From contig NZ_NRSK01000001.1 of NCBI RefSeq assembly GCF_016584115.1, forward strand, positions 124,001 to 188,000: DNA of 64,000 bases, in the 5' to 3' direction. The stretch is from Ectothiorhodospira mobilis. GTDB lineage: Bacteria; Pseudomonadota; Gammaproteobacteria; Ectothiorhodospirales; Ectothiorhodospiraceae. A program made the position numbers and the translations under genes. Under the pieces are notes generated by a model. It did no database searches, was not told where the DNA came from, and saw only the letters and a program-made list of their open reading frames with translations. This document shows positions 52,356 to 63,146 of this stretch, piece after piece (position 1 is the stretch's first letter; each line of letters starts with the position of its first letter).

Positions 52356-55300
52356 ATGGCATCCAAGCCCACGTCTGCAGTCGATACAACCCCCATCCGG
52401 GTGGTCATCGTCACCATGGACACCCATCTGGCCAGTGCCACGGAGCGGGCTCGGGCCACGCTCCAGCGCCAGCTGCCGGGGCTGGAGCTCTCGCTCCACG
52501 CCGCATCGGAATGGGCCGGGGACGCCGAGGCCCTGGAGCGATGCCGCGCCGACGTGGCGGCCGCCGACATCCTCGTGGTCACCATGCTCTTCCTGGAGGA
52601 CCAGTATCAGCAGATCCTCGAGGACCTGAAGGCGCGCCGGGACGACTGCGACGCCCTCATCTGCGCCATGTCCGCCGGCGACGTCACCAAGCTGACGCGC
52701 ATGGGCCAGTTCGACATGTCCAAGCCCAGCAGCGGTCCCATGGCCCTGCTCAAGAAGCTTCGTGGCCAGCAGAAGGAGGGGGACAGCCCCGCCAGCGCCG
52801 GCGCCCAGCAGATGAAGATGCTGCGCCGCATCCCCCAGCTGCTGCGCTTCATCCCGGGTACCGCCCAGGACGTGCGCGCCTACTTCCTCACCCTCCAGTA
52901 CTGGCTCGGCGGGTCCGAGGAGAACATGACCAACATGATCCGCTTCCTGGTGGACCGCTATGCCGACGGCCCCCGCCGCGGCCTGCGGGGAAGTCTGGAG
53001 GTGGCCCCGCCGGTGGAGTATCCCGAGGTGGGGGTCTACCACCCGGACATGACGCCGCGGCTCTCGGCGGATCTGCAGGATCTGCCGCGCCGTGGCAAGG
53101 GGGGGCAGGGACGCGTCGGCCTGCTGCTGCTGCGCTCCTACGTCCTTGCGGGCAACGCCGGTCACTACGATCCGGTGATCCGCGGCCTGGAGGAGGCCGG
53201 GCTTGAGGTGATCCCCGCCTTCGCCGCCGGCCTGGACGCCCGCCCCGCCATCGAGGCCTTCTTCATGGAGGACGGTCGCCCCACGGTGGACGCCGTGGTC
53301 TCCCTCACCGGCTTCTCCCTGGTGGGCGGACCGGCCTATAACGACGCCCGCGCCGCCGAGGAGATCCTGACCCGCCTCGATGTGCCCTATATCGCGGCCC
53401 ACCCGGTGGAATTCCAGACCCTGGACCAGTGGGGGCGGTCCGAGCGGGGTCTGTTGCCGGTGGAGAGCACCATCATGGTGGCCATCCCGGAACTGGACGG
53501 CAGCATCGCCCCCATGGTCTTCGGTGGACGCCCGGGGCCGGCCGGCAGCGTCTGCGAGGGCTGCGAACTGGGCTGTACCTTCAGCGGCAGCGACAACACC
53601 CAGGACATGTTCACCTGCCGCGAGCGGGCGCGGATGCTGGTCTCCCGGGTGCGCCGTCTGGTGGAACTGCGCCGGGCCGAGCGGGCCGAGCGCAAGGTGG
53701 CGGTGGTGCTGTTCAACTACCCGCCCAATGCCGGCAACACCGGTACGGCCGCCTATCTGGGGGTCTTCGAGTCCCTGTACAACACCCTGCGGGAGATGCA
53801 GGCCGCGGGCTACCATGTGGAGCTGCCCGAAAGCGCCGATGCCCTGCGGGAGGAGATCATCAACGGTAACCGGGAGCAGTACGGCGCCGATGCCAACGTG
53901 CATACCCTCATCCCCGCCGAGGACCACGTGCGCCGCGAGAAGCACCTCAAGGAGATCGAGGCCCAGTGGGGCCCGGCCCCGGGCAAGGTGCTCACCAACG
54001 GCAGTTCCCTCTTCGTCATGGGGCGGCAGTACGGCAATGTCCTGGTGGCGGTGCAGCCCTCCTTCGGCTATGAGGGCGATCCCATGCGCCTGCTCTTCGA
54101 GCACGGCTTTGCCCCCACCCATGCCTTCTCCGCCTTCTACCGCTATCTGCGGGAGGACTTCGCCGCCCATGCCGTGCTCCATTTCGGCACCCATGGGGCC
54201 CTGGAGTTCATGCCGGGCAAGCAGGTGGGCATGTCCGGCGCCTGCTGGCCCGACCGCCTCATCGGCGATCTGCCCAACCTGTACCTCTATGCCTCCAACA
54301 ACCCCTCGGAGGGGGCCCTGGCCAAGCGCCGTTCCGCCGCCACGCTCGTCAGCTACCTGACCCCGCCGGTGGCCCATGCCGGGCTCTATCGCGGCCTGGT
54401 GGATCTCAAGAGCTCCATCGACCGCTGGCGCGGGCTGGAACCGGATCGCGAGCACGAGCGCGCCGAACTGGCGGAGCTGATCCAGTCCCAGGCGGCGGAG
54501 CTGGAACTGGCCCCCGCCGAACCCCTATGGGACGTGGACAGCGGCGAGGCCGAGGAGCAGGTGCGCCGCCTGGGTGAGTCCGTGCTGGAGCTGGAATACA
54601 CCCTCATCCCCCATGGCCTGCATGTGGTGGGCACCCCGCCGGACGAGGAGGAGCGCGTCGACATGCTGGTGGCCATGGCCGATGCCGGCCAGTCCATGCG
54701 TCTGGAGCGGGAGGTGGTGCAGACCCTGGTGCAGACCGGAGAGCTGGAACCGGCCCTGGAACAGGCAGGGCTGGAGGACACCGAGGAGAACCGGGAGCGC
54801 CTGCAGCAACTGCTGCGGGCCAACGAACTCATGTCCCGGGACCACGAGATCGACGGCGTCCTGCGGGCCCTGGACGGGCGCTTCATCCGTCCCGCGCCGG
54901 GGGGGGATGTCATGCGCCAGCCGGACGTGCTGCCCACCGGGCGCAACCTGCACGGCTTCGATCCCTTCCGCATCCCCAGCGCCTTCGCCCTCAAGGATGG
55001 CGCGCAGCAGGCGGAGCGGCTCATCGCCCGCCATCAGCAGGAGGGCAACGGCCTGCCCGAGTCGGTGGCCATGGTCCTCTGGGGCAGTGACAACCTCAAG
55101 ACCGAGGGCAGCCAGATCGGCCAGGCCCTGGCCCTGGTGGGGGCCCGCCCGCGGTTTGACAACTACGGCCGTCTGGCCGGCGCGGAGCTCATCCCCCTGG
55201 AGGAGCTGGGCCGCCCCCGCATCGACGTGGTGCTCACCCTCTCGGGCATCTTCCGCGACCTGCTGCCGCTGCAGATCAAGCTCCTGGCGGAGGCCACCTA

Positions 55301-56138
55301 CCTGGCGGCGGCCGCCGAGGACGAGCCCCTGGAGCAGAACTTCGTGCGCGCCCACGCCCTGGCCTATCAGAAGGCCCACGGCTGCGACCTGGAAACGGCG
55401 GCGCTGCGGGTCTATGGCAATGCCGACGGGGCCTACGGCTCCAACGTCAACAGCCTGGTGGAGAACGGGCGCTGGGACGACGAGGACGAACTGGGCAACA
55501 CCTACACCCAGCGCAAGGGGTTTGCCTACGGCCGCAACGGCCGGCCCAGCAAACAGGATGCCCTGCTCAAGACCATGCTGGCGGACGTGCAGCTCACCTA
55601 CCAGAACCTGGACTCCGTGGAGCTGGGGGTGACCACCATCGACAACTACTTCGACACCCTCGGGGGCATCAGCCGCGCCGTGCGCCAGGCCCGGGGCGGC
55701 AAGGACACCCCGGTGTACATCGGCGACCAGACCAAGGGCGACGGCACCGTGCGCACCCTGTCGGAACAGGTGTCCCTGGAGACCCGCACCCGCATGCTCA
55801 ACCCCAAGTGGTACGAGGGGGCCCTGAAGCACGGCTACGAGGGGGTGCGGCAGATCGAGGTGCACATCACCAACACCATGGGCTGGTCCGCCACCACCGG
55901 CCAGGTGCAGCCCTGGGTCTACCAGAAGCTCTCCGAGACCTTCGTGCTGGACCCGGAGATGCGCGAGCGGCTGGCCAAGCTCAACCCCACGGCCTCGGCC
56001 AAGATGGCCAACCGCCTGCTGGAGGCCTCCGACCGCAACTACTGGCATCCGGACGAGGAGACCCTGGAGGCCCTGCGCCGGGCCGGCGAGGAGCTGGAGG
56101 ACCGTCTGGAGGGTATCGAGGAGTCCCCGGCGGCCTGA
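52356..56138 (+). CDS. bchH: Magnesium-protoporphyrin chelatase subunit H (BchH)
   Basis: 1,260 residues, full length. BchH binds protoporphyrin IX and, with the BchI/BchD ATPase, inserts Mg2+ in the first committed step of bacteriochlorophyll synthesis. The N-terminal DUF3479 part (VVIVTMDTHLASATERARATL; CDALICAMSAGDVTKLTRMGQFDMS) and the long CobN/Mg-chelatase domain (PVESTIMVAIPELDGSIAPMVFGGR; FGTHGALEFMPGKQVGMSG; LSGIFRDLLPLQIKLL) are intact. BchH rather than CobN is indicated by the N-terminal domain. No other bch, crt or puf gene is within the window, so it lies apart from any photosynthesis cluster. Confidence 0.93.
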   Translation: MASKPTSAVDTTPIRVVIVTMDTHLASATERARATLQRQLPGLELSLHAASEWAGDAEALERCRADVAAADILVVTMLFLEDQYQQILEDLKARRDDCDALICAMSAGDVTKLTRMGQFDMSKPSSGPMALLKKLRGQQKEGDSPASAGAQQMKMLRRIPQLLRFIPGTAQDVRAYFLTLQYWLGGSEENMTNMIRFLVDRYADGPRRGLRGSLEVAPPVEYPEVGVYHPDMTPRLSADLQDLPRRGKGGQGRVGLLLLRSYVLAGNAGHYDPVIRGLEEAGLEVIPAFAAGLDARPAIEAFFMEDGRPTVDAVVSLTGFSLVGGPAYNDARAAEEILTRLDVPYIAAHPVEFQTLDQWGRSERGLLPVESTIMVAIPELDGSIAPMVFGGRPGPAGSVCEGCELGCTFSGSDNTQDMFTCRERARMLVSRVRRLVELRRAERAERKVAVVLFNYPPNAGNTGTAAYLGVFESLYNTLREMQAAGYHVELPESADALREEIINGNREQYGADANVHTLIPAEDHVRREKHLKEIEAQWGPAPGKVLTNGSSLFVMGRQYGNVLVAVQPSFGYEGDPMRLLFEHGFAPTHAFSAFYRYLREDFAAHAVLHFGTHGALEFMPGKQVGMSGACWPDRLIGDLPNLYLYASNNPSEGALAKRRSAATLVSYLTPPVAHAGLYRGLVDLKSSIDRWRGLEPDREHERAELAELIQSQAAELELAPAEPLWDVDSGEAEEQVRRLGESVLELEYTLIPHGLHVVGTPPDEEERVDMLVAMADAGQSMRLEREVVQTLVQTGELEPALEQAGLEDTEENRERLQQLLRANELMSRDHEIDGVLRALDGRFIRPAPGGDVMRQPDVLPTGRNLHGFDPFRIPSAFALKDGAQQAERLIARHQQEGNGLPESVAMVLWGSDNLKTEGSQIGQALALVGARPRFDNYGRLAGAELIPLEELGRPRIDVVLTLSGIFRDLLPLQIKLLAEATYLAAAAEDEPLEQNFVRAHALAYQKAHGCDLETAALRVYGNADGAYGSNVNSLVENGRWDDEDELGNTYTQRKGFAYGRNGRPSKQDALLKTMLADVQLTYQNLDSVELGVTTIDNYFDTLGGISRAVRQARGGKDTPVYIGDQTKGDGTVRTLSEQVSLETRTRMLNPKWYEGALKHGYEGVRQIEVHITNTMGWSATTGQVQPWVYQKLSETFVLDPEMRERLAKLNPTASAKMANRLLEASDRNYWHPDEETLEALRRAGEELEDRLEGIEESPAA

Positions 56139-56177
56139 GGGCCGCCCCGGGGAAAGGGAGAGGTATCCGGCGGGTGG

Positions 56178-56198
56178 ACCCGGGCGAGGCGCCCGGGT
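56178..56198. terminator. Hairpin between convergent bchH and nspC
   Basis: ACCCGGGCG and CGCCCGGGT form a perfect 9-bp stem with a 3-nt loop, in the 63-nt gap between the two convergent stops. No T-run follows in either direction. Confidence 0.4.
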
Positions 56199-56201
56199 GC
56201 C

Positions 56202-57362
56202 CTAGCTCAGCCGGTGCATGTAGTCCTCGTAGCCGAAGGTCTTCACCACCCGTACCCGCCGCTCTTCGGCGTCCACCCGGCAGAGGGCCGGCAGGGGCAT
56301 GCCGTTGAAGGTGGTGGTCTTCACCATGGTGTAGTGGGCCATGTCGGTGAACACCAGCCGTTGCCCGATGGAGAGGGGCTCGTCGAAGGCATAGGCCCCG
56401 ATCATGTCCCCCGCCAGACAGGTCTGTCCCCCCAGGCGGTAGGTGTGGGGCTTCTCCCCGGGCCGGCCCGCGCCCACCACCTCCGGCCGGTAGGGCATCT
56501 CCAGCACGTCCGGCATGTGGGCGGTGGCCGAGGTGTCCAGGATGGCGATGGGCCCCTCGTTGTCCACGATGTCCAGCACCGTGCACACGAGAAAGCCCGC
56601 GTTCAGGGCGATGGCCTCCCCGGGCTCCAGGTAGACCGTCAGGTGCGGGTGGCGGGCGCGGAACCCGCGCACGATGCGCACCAGACGGTCCACGTCGTAG
56701 TCCTCCCGCGTGATGTGGTGCCCGCCGCCGAAGTTCACCCAGCCCATGGCCGGAAGCAGGTGGCCGAACCGGGTCTCGAAGGCCGCCAGGGTGCGTTCCA
56801 GGGCGTCGCTGTTCTGCTCACACAGGGTGTGGAAATGCAGCCCCTCCAGTCCCGTGAGGTCCACCCCCTCCAGGTCCCGGATGCGGGTGCCCAGGCGCGA
56901 ACCCGGGGTGCAGGGGTCATAGAGGGGCACCGCCCCTTCGGAATGCTCCGGGTTCACCCGCAGCCCCGGGGAGACCCGGCGGGCCGCCCCGGCCACCCGC
57001 TCGCGAAAGCGCAGCCACTGCCCGGGGGAGTTGAAACTGATGTGGTCGGCGTGGCGCAGCACCTCCGTCATCTCCGCGTCGGAGAAGGCGGGGTTGAAGC
57101 AGTGCACCTCGCCGCCGAACTGCTCGGCCCCCAGCCGGGCCTCGTGCTGGCCGCTGGCGGTGGTGCCGTCCAGATAGCGGCGCAGCAGCGGGAAGGTGTC
57201 CCACATGGCGAACCCCTTCAGGGCCAGCAGGATGCGCGCCCCGCTGTCCTGGCGCACCCGGGCGAGGCGCTCCAGGTTGCGGATCAGCAGGGCATCATCC
57301 ACCACGAAGGCGGGGGAGGGGCAGTCCTGGATCGCGAAATCCGGTGTGGCGGGCATGGCCAT
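56202..57362 (-). CDS. nspC: Carboxyspermidine/carboxynorspermidine decarboxylase
   Basis: 386 residues. PLP enzyme of the alanine-racemase-fold decarboxylase group. The Schiff-base Lys49 is in LLALKGFAMWD, the glycine-rich phosphate loop is WVNFGGGHHITREDYD, and the C-terminal active-site cysteine/aspartate region is LGGQTCLAGDMIGAYAFDEP. It converts carboxyspermidine to spermidine. It starts 7 nt after the dehydrogenase gene, so the two are one operon. Confidence 0.93.
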   Translation of the reverse strand: MAMPATPDFAIQDCPSPAFVVDDALLIRNLERLARVRQDSGARILLALKGFAMWDTFPLLRRYLDGTTASGQHEARLGAEQFGGEVHCFNPAFSDAEMTEVLRHADHISFNSPGQWLRFRERVAGAARRVSPGLRVNPEHSEGAVPLYDPCTPGSRLGTRIRDLEGVDLTGLEGLHFHTLCEQNSDALERTLAAFETRFGHLLPAMGWVNFGGGHHITREDYDVDRLVRIVRGFRARHPHLTVYLEPGEAIALNAGFLVCTVLDIVDNEGPIAILDTSATAHMPDVLEMPYRPEVVGAGRPGEKPHTYRLGGQTCLAGDMIGAYAFDEPLSIGQRLVFTDMAHYTMVKTTTFNGMPLPALCRVDAEERRVRVVKTFGYEDYMHRLS

Positions 57363-57369
57363 GATGGCT

Positions 57370-58569
<1,200 letters not shown>

Positions 58570-58719
58570 AGGCCTCGATACTGGGGTTTGGGGTCAGTGA
58601 TGATCCGTGGGCGGCTCCGGGGATGCCCCATTGTGCGCATCAGGGTGCACCCGGGAGATGAAAAAATCATGAAACAGGGCTGCCCGCGGCGGGGATGATG
58701 CCCCCTGAGAGGTCCGGTA

Positions 58720-59424
58720 TCAAGCCCTCTCCACACTGAAGGTGATGGCGTAGCGCCGGCTCTTGCCAAAGACCAGGGCCATGCGGCCCTGGCCGCCGGT
58801 ATCCAGGCCCAGGTCCGCGGCCCGGTGCAGGCCCCGGGCCCGGTGCAGCCGCCTCAGGGAGGTCTCGATGCTGCCCTTGTGGCGGCGGATGTACAGGGCC
58901 AGGTCCGGGCGGACCACGGCCTGGATGTCGTGCTCCTGCTGGCGTACCGCCAGCTGCGTGCAGGCCGGTCCCAGTTCCTTCTGCGGAAGTCCGAACAGGC
59001 GCTCCAGGATGCGCTGCATGCCGTCCTCCGGGGGTTCCCCCAGATAGAGGTTCCACAGGAAGCGGCCGATGCCGTAGTCATCGCTCCACCACCCGGTCTC
59101 CGGGTTGCGCACATGCAATCCCACGGGCACCAGACGGTAGGCGCCCAGTCCCGGATCGTCGGTCAGGATGTCAAAGCTCACCTGTCGACATCCCAGGTGC
59201 CTTCGGGCACCCTTCACCATGAGCGCCGCGTTCCTGGGGGTGAGCAGTTTGAGGGCCATGCGGTCCCGGGGCTGCATGGCCCGCCCGCGCTGGTGCTGGA
59301 TGTCCTGGATCACCTCCAGGGCGCAGCGGGTGATGAGACGCTGATCGCGCACCACCCGATCCCGGGCGGTGCCGTGCGGCGGGTGTTCGTCCTCGGTGTC
59401 GTGGGGATGCATGCTGTCCATCAT
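58720..59424 (-). CDS. Conserved-looking hypothetical protein, family not recognised
   Basis: 234 residues. Not recognised. It has a charged, His-rich start (MHPHDTEDEHPPHG), an Arg-rich helical part (RMALKLLTPRNAALMVKGARRHLG), a hydrophobic core (YGIGRFLWNLYLGEPPEDG) and a basic end with IYIRRHKGSIETSLRRLHRARGLHR-like helices (residues about 175-200). No signal peptide or membrane segment. It stands alone, 150 nt from the dehydrogenase gene and divergent from the HDOD gene. Codon use fits the neighbours, so it is probably a real gene. Confidence 0.6.
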   Translation of the reverse strand: MMDSMHPHDTEDEHPPHGTARDRVVRDQRLITRCALEVIQDIQHQRGRAMQPRDRMALKLLTPRNAALMVKGARRHLGCRQVSFDILTDDPGLGAYRLVPVGLHVRNPETGWWSDDYGIGRFLWNLYLGEPPEDGMQRILERLFGLPQKELGPACTQLAVRQQEHDIQAVVRPDLALYIRRHKGSIETSLRRLHRARGLHRAADLGLDTGGQGRMALVFGKSRRYAITFSVERA

Positions 59425-59643
59425 GACTCAAGGGGGTGCGGGCGGTCCAAAGGGCATGCCGGGGAAAGGTCCCGCGATGCAGTTCCGGGGACATACAAGC
59501 AGGAACCGGGCCATCGATCCCTTGGGCGTCCCCCCCGGTGCCGCGCGGGCAGGACGGGATGGTAGTGACGGATCCTTGACGCCCCCGGGGAGGTTTCCCC
59601 CGGTTTTCCGGCACTGCCCGTCCACGGCCCGAGAGGAAGGCCC

Positions 59644-60483
59644 ATGCACGCAACGCAGCCCACACCACAGGAGAGCGCCGTTCTTGAGCGGCTCGCCATC
59701 CCGCCGCAACCGGAAGTGCTGCGCCGTATCGCACAGGAGGCCCGCCGCGAGGAGGTGGATCTGTCCCGGGTGGCGGAGTGGATCGCCGCTGATGCCGGCC
59801 TGGCGGGCGGTCTGCTGTGGGTGGTCAATTCCCCGCTGTTCCGCCGCCGCCGGGAGATCAGTGCCATACGGGACGCGGTCCTGCTCCTGGGGTTTGAGCG
59901 TACCCGGGCGGTGGTGCGCACCGTGGCCCTGCGCAATGCCCTGTCCCATCTCCCGGAGATGGGGGGCTTCTGGAAGACCGGCGTGCGCGTGGGGGAGACC
60001 TGCGCCAGGGCCGTGCGCAGCCTGCGCCGCCCGGAGCTGGTGGACGATGCCTATCTGCTGGGGCTCTTCCATCTGGTGGGGGTGCCGGCCCTGCGGGGGG
60101 TCTTCGGGGAGGCCTACGGGCCCCTGCTGCGGGAGGCGGCGGTACACGGCTGGTCCGGTGTACTGCAAAAGGAGCAGGCGGCCTTCGGGGTTCACCATGC
60201 CCGCATCGCCGCCCTGGTGACGCGGCAATGGCATGTCCCGGCGGCGGTGAGTACGGCCATCGAGGGACAGTACCGGGTGGCTCACCTGGAGACCCTGGGC
60301 CATACCGATGCCCCCGATCTGGTGGTGGCCCTGAAGCTGGCCCTGCGGGCCCTGGCGGCGGAGGACAATACCCGCCTCACCTGTAGCGAGTGGGAACGGC
60401 TCACCGAACCCCTGGCGGATTACCTGGGCCTGGCGGATGCATCGGCCCTGGAGGCCCAGGTGGACGGGATCGCCGTGGATTGA
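59644..60483 (+). CDS. HDOD domain signalling protein
   Basis: 279 residues. The HDOD pattern covers about residues 15-215: IPPQPEVLRRIAQEARREEVDLSRVAEWIAADAGLAGGLLWVVNSPLF, then AIRDAVLLLGFERTRAVVRTVALRNAL and DAYLLGLFHLVGVPAL. HDOD domains resemble HD phosphodiesterases but lack the metal ligands, and often act in c-di-GMP or stress signalling. AGGAAGG lies before the ATG. It precedes the kinase gene by 137 nt, with an FNR-like palindrome between. Confidence 0.88.
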   Translation: MHATQPTPQESAVLERLAIPPQPEVLRRIAQEARREEVDLSRVAEWIAADAGLAGGLLWVVNSPLFRRRREISAIRDAVLLLGFERTRAVVRTVALRNALSHLPEMGGFWKTGVRVGETCARAVRSLRRPELVDDAYLLGLFHLVGVPALRGVFGEAYGPLLREAAVHGWSGVLQKEQAAFGVHHARIAALVTRQWHVPAAVSTAIEGQYRVAHLETLGHTDAPDLVVALKLALRALAAEDNTRLTCSEWERLTEPLADYLGLADASALEAQVDGIAVD

Positions 60484-60538
60484 TCCGGCTCCCGGCGGAT
60501 GGTGGATCCGTGCGGGGGGTTGTCTCCCGGGGGTGGCT

Positions 60539-60552
60539 TTGATCATGATCAA
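60539..60552 (+). promoter_or_regulatory. Perfect FNR/Anr-type binding site
   Basis: TTGATCATGATCAA equals the FNR consensus TTGAT-N4-ATCAA at every fixed position and is a perfect 14-bp palindrome. Its centre (60545.5) would be at -41.5 for a start near 60587, about 34 nt before the kinase ATG, the class II activator position. The -10 sequence itself is poor. Confidence 0.65.
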
Positions 60553-60620
60553 GGCGCGGGGTGGTTGCCGCCAATGGATACATGCCGTCCCGGGTCCTGG
60601 GTCCCGGGGCAGGGGATGAG

Positions 60621-63146
60621 ATGGAAAGCTCGCGCACAGCGCAATTGTGGGAGGAGCTCCGGGACCGCTTCCCGGACCTGGCCGCCCACCTGGCCCGGAC
60701 GGGGGGGCTGGATACTGGGCAGGTCCTGTCCCTGTGGGAGGCAGTGCGTCATCAGCGGGAGGGCCTGGAGCCGCTGCTGGCCCATATGCCCGGGGTCACC
60801 TACCGCTGTGTCCTGGACCCCCACTGGACCATGCGCCTGATGACGGCCAACGCCAGGGAGCTCACCGGCCATCCGGCGAAGGACTTCATCGACAACCGCG
60901 TGCTCAGCTACGCCAGTATCATCCACGAGGCGGATCGGACCCGGGTGCAGGAGGCGATTCAGGCGGCGGTGGCATCGGGACAGGGCTGGGATCTGGAATA
61001 CCGCATCCGCCACCGGGATGGCGGCATCCGCTGGGTTCAGGAACGGGGTACCGCTGCGGGCATGGAGGAGGACGGCCTGCCCCTCCTGGACGGTTACGTG
61101 CTGGACATCACCCGCCACAAGGAGGCGGAGGCACAACTGGAACAGGCCCGCGCCGGGGCGGAGTCGGCGGACCGGGCTAAGAGCGCCTTCCTGGCCACCA
61201 TGAGCCACGAGATCCGCACCCCCATGAACGGGGTCATCGGCATGCTGGACGTGCTGGCGGCGGACCGCCTGGACGAGGACCAGCGGGAGGTGGTGGCCAC
61301 CGCCCGGGAATCCGCCTTTTCCCTGTTGCGTCTCATCGACGACATCCTGGATTTCTCCCGGGTGGAGTCCGGTCGCCTGGAACTGGAACACGTTCCGGTG
61401 GCGGTGGTGGAACTGACCGAAGGGGTCTGCGTCTCCATGGCCGCGGTGGCGGCCAAGCAGGCCGTGGATCTGGAACTGACGGTGGCCCCGGAGGTGCCCG
61501 ACCGGATCTGGTCCGATCCCGTGCGTCTGCGCCAGGTCCTGTACAACCTAGTGGGCAATGCCGTGAAGTTCAGTGCCCGCCGGGAAGGGGAACGGGGGCG
61601 GGTGAAGGTGACCCTGGAAACGGACCAGGGCGGGGACGGCGGGCCCCGGCTGGTGCTCTCGGTGCGGGATGACGGCATCGGCATGGACCCCGAGGGGGTG
61701 CGCCGCCTGTTCTCCATGTTCACCCAGGCCGATGCCTCCACCACCCGCCGCTATGGGGGCTCGGGTCTGGGGCTGGCCATCTGCGAACGGCTGGTGCGGC
61801 TCATGGACGGGGAGATCCAGGTGAAGACCGCCCCGGGGGCGGGGGCCGAGTTCCGGGTGGGGCTGCCCCTGGAGGTGGTGACCCGGGATGGCGACGCCCA
61901 TGGCAGCGCACCGCTGCAGGGCGTGGAATGCCTGCTCCATTTCCCCGGCGAAACCGCCCTGGCGGAGAAGCGTGCGGTCCTGGCCCGGGCCGGGGCGACG
62001 GTGCGGGTGATCCCCGATCTGGCCGCCCTGGAGACCCTGCCGCCTCCGGGCGGGGTGCGTGTCCTGGTGCAGCACCTGGATCCGGGCGGGTCCTGTGCAC
62101 CCCATCCCCCCATGCCCGCAGCGGGGGGGATCGGGGGGCGGGTCCTGATCGTGCCCGGCAGGGGCCTGTACGTGCAGGGTGTGGGGGTGAGGCTGACCCT
62201 GAAGGAGGGGGCCATCCCACGGCGCAGGACCCTGCTGCGGGCGGTGACCCTGCTGGCGGGGCGCTCGGCGGAGGGTCAGGGTTTCAGCGATGCCCTGGAG
62301 ATGCGCCGGCCGGTGATCCCCGACCGGGCCCAGGCCCGCCGCGAGGGACGCCTGGTGCTGGTGGTGGAGGACGACCGCATCAACCAGAGCGTGCTCCTGC
62401 GGCAACTGGCCATGCTGGGCTATGCCGCCGAGGTGGCGGCGGACGGGGAGGCGGCCCTGCGGCTCTGGTCCCCGGACCGCTTCGCCGCGGTCCTGTCCGA
62501 CCTGCACATGCCGGGCATGGAGGGCTGGGCCCTGGTGAACGCCATCCGCGAACGCGAGGCCAGGGGGGGGCATGCCCGCACCCCGATCCTCATGACCACC
62601 GCCGATGCCCGTGTCCCCAGTCTCTGGACCAGCGGCGAGCACGATATCGACGGCTATCTGCGCAAGCCCATCACCCTGCGTCAGCTGCACGATGCACTGA
62701 AACGGCATGTCGCTCCTGTGGGGGATGAACATCCCCCGGAATTGCCTTCGGCGGGGCCGGAGCCGCCCGCCCCCCGCGGGGCGGGTCTGGATCTGGAGGT
62801 GCTGCGTGCGGTGGTGGGCAGCGATCCGGACGCCCTGCAGGAATTCATCCAACTGTTCAGGGGCACCTGCCGCGAGCGCCTGGAGCGGCTCCGCGCGGCC
62901 CTGGAGCAGGGGGATACCCGCACCCTCACCGCCACTGCCCACCAGTTCAAATCGGCGGCCCGTTCCGTGGGGGCGGCGCGCATCGCCGATCTGTGCGCAC
63001 GCATGGAGTCCCTGGAGGAGGGGAGCGATGGCACTGTCCTGGAACGGCAGCTCCGGGAACTGGGCCGGGCCGTGCGCGATCTGGAGCAGTGGATCGATGA
63101 TCATCCCCATGGAACCGGCCCCCGAGGCCAGAAGGAGTCCCCCTGA
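60621..63146 (+). CDS. Hybrid sensor histidine kinase (PAS-HisKA-HATPase-REC-Hpt)
   Basis: 841 residues. PAS domain about 45-155 (YRCVLDPHWTMRLMTANARELTGH), HisKA with His196 (MSHEIRTPMNGVIGML), HATPase with N box near 312 and VRDDGIGMDPEG / GGSGLGLAICERL, a degenerate middle segment (about 425-570), REC with Asp627 (VLSDLHMPGMEG) and Hpt with His774 (ATAHQFKSAARSVGA). No transmembrane segment is seen, so it senses a cytoplasmic signal, perhaps redox via PAS. ATG 60621 has a purine-rich GGGGATGAG before it; upstream in-frame GTG/ATG codons exist. Its stop overlaps the REC-EAL start (TGATG). Confidence 0.9.
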   Translation: MESSRTAQLWEELRDRFPDLAAHLARTGGLDTGQVLSLWEAVRHQREGLEPLLAHMPGVTYRCVLDPHWTMRLMTANARELTGHPAKDFIDNRVLSYASIIHEADRTRVQEAIQAAVASGQGWDLEYRIRHRDGGIRWVQERGTAAGMEEDGLPLLDGYVLDITRHKEAEAQLEQARAGAESADRAKSAFLATMSHEIRTPMNGVIGMLDVLAADRLDEDQREVVATARESAFSLLRLIDDILDFSRVESGRLELEHVPVAVVELTEGVCVSMAAVAAKQAVDLELTVAPEVPDRIWSDPVRLRQVLYNLVGNAVKFSARREGERGRVKVTLETDQGGDGGPRLVLSVRDDGIGMDPEGVRRLFSMFTQADASTTRRYGGSGLGLAICERLVRLMDGEIQVKTAPGAGAEFRVGLPLEVVTRDGDAHGSAPLQGVECLLHFPGETALAEKRAVLARAGATVRVIPDLAALETLPPPGGVRVLVQHLDPGGSCAPHPPMPAAGGIGGRVLIVPGRGLYVQGVGVRLTLKEGAIPRRRTLLRAVTLLAGRSAEGQGFSDALEMRRPVIPDRAQARREGRLVLVVEDDRINQSVLLRQLAMLGYAAEVAADGEAALRLWSPDRFAAVLSDLHMPGMEGWALVNAIREREARGGHARTPILMTTADARVPSLWTSGEHDIDGYLRKPITLRQLHDALKRHVAPVGDEHPPELPSAGPEPPAPRGAGLDLEVLRAVVGSDPDALQEFIQLFRGTCRERLERLRAALEQGDTRTLTATAHQFKSAARSVGAARIADLCARMESLEEGSDGTVLERQLRELGRAVRDLEQWIDDHPHGTGPRGQKESP

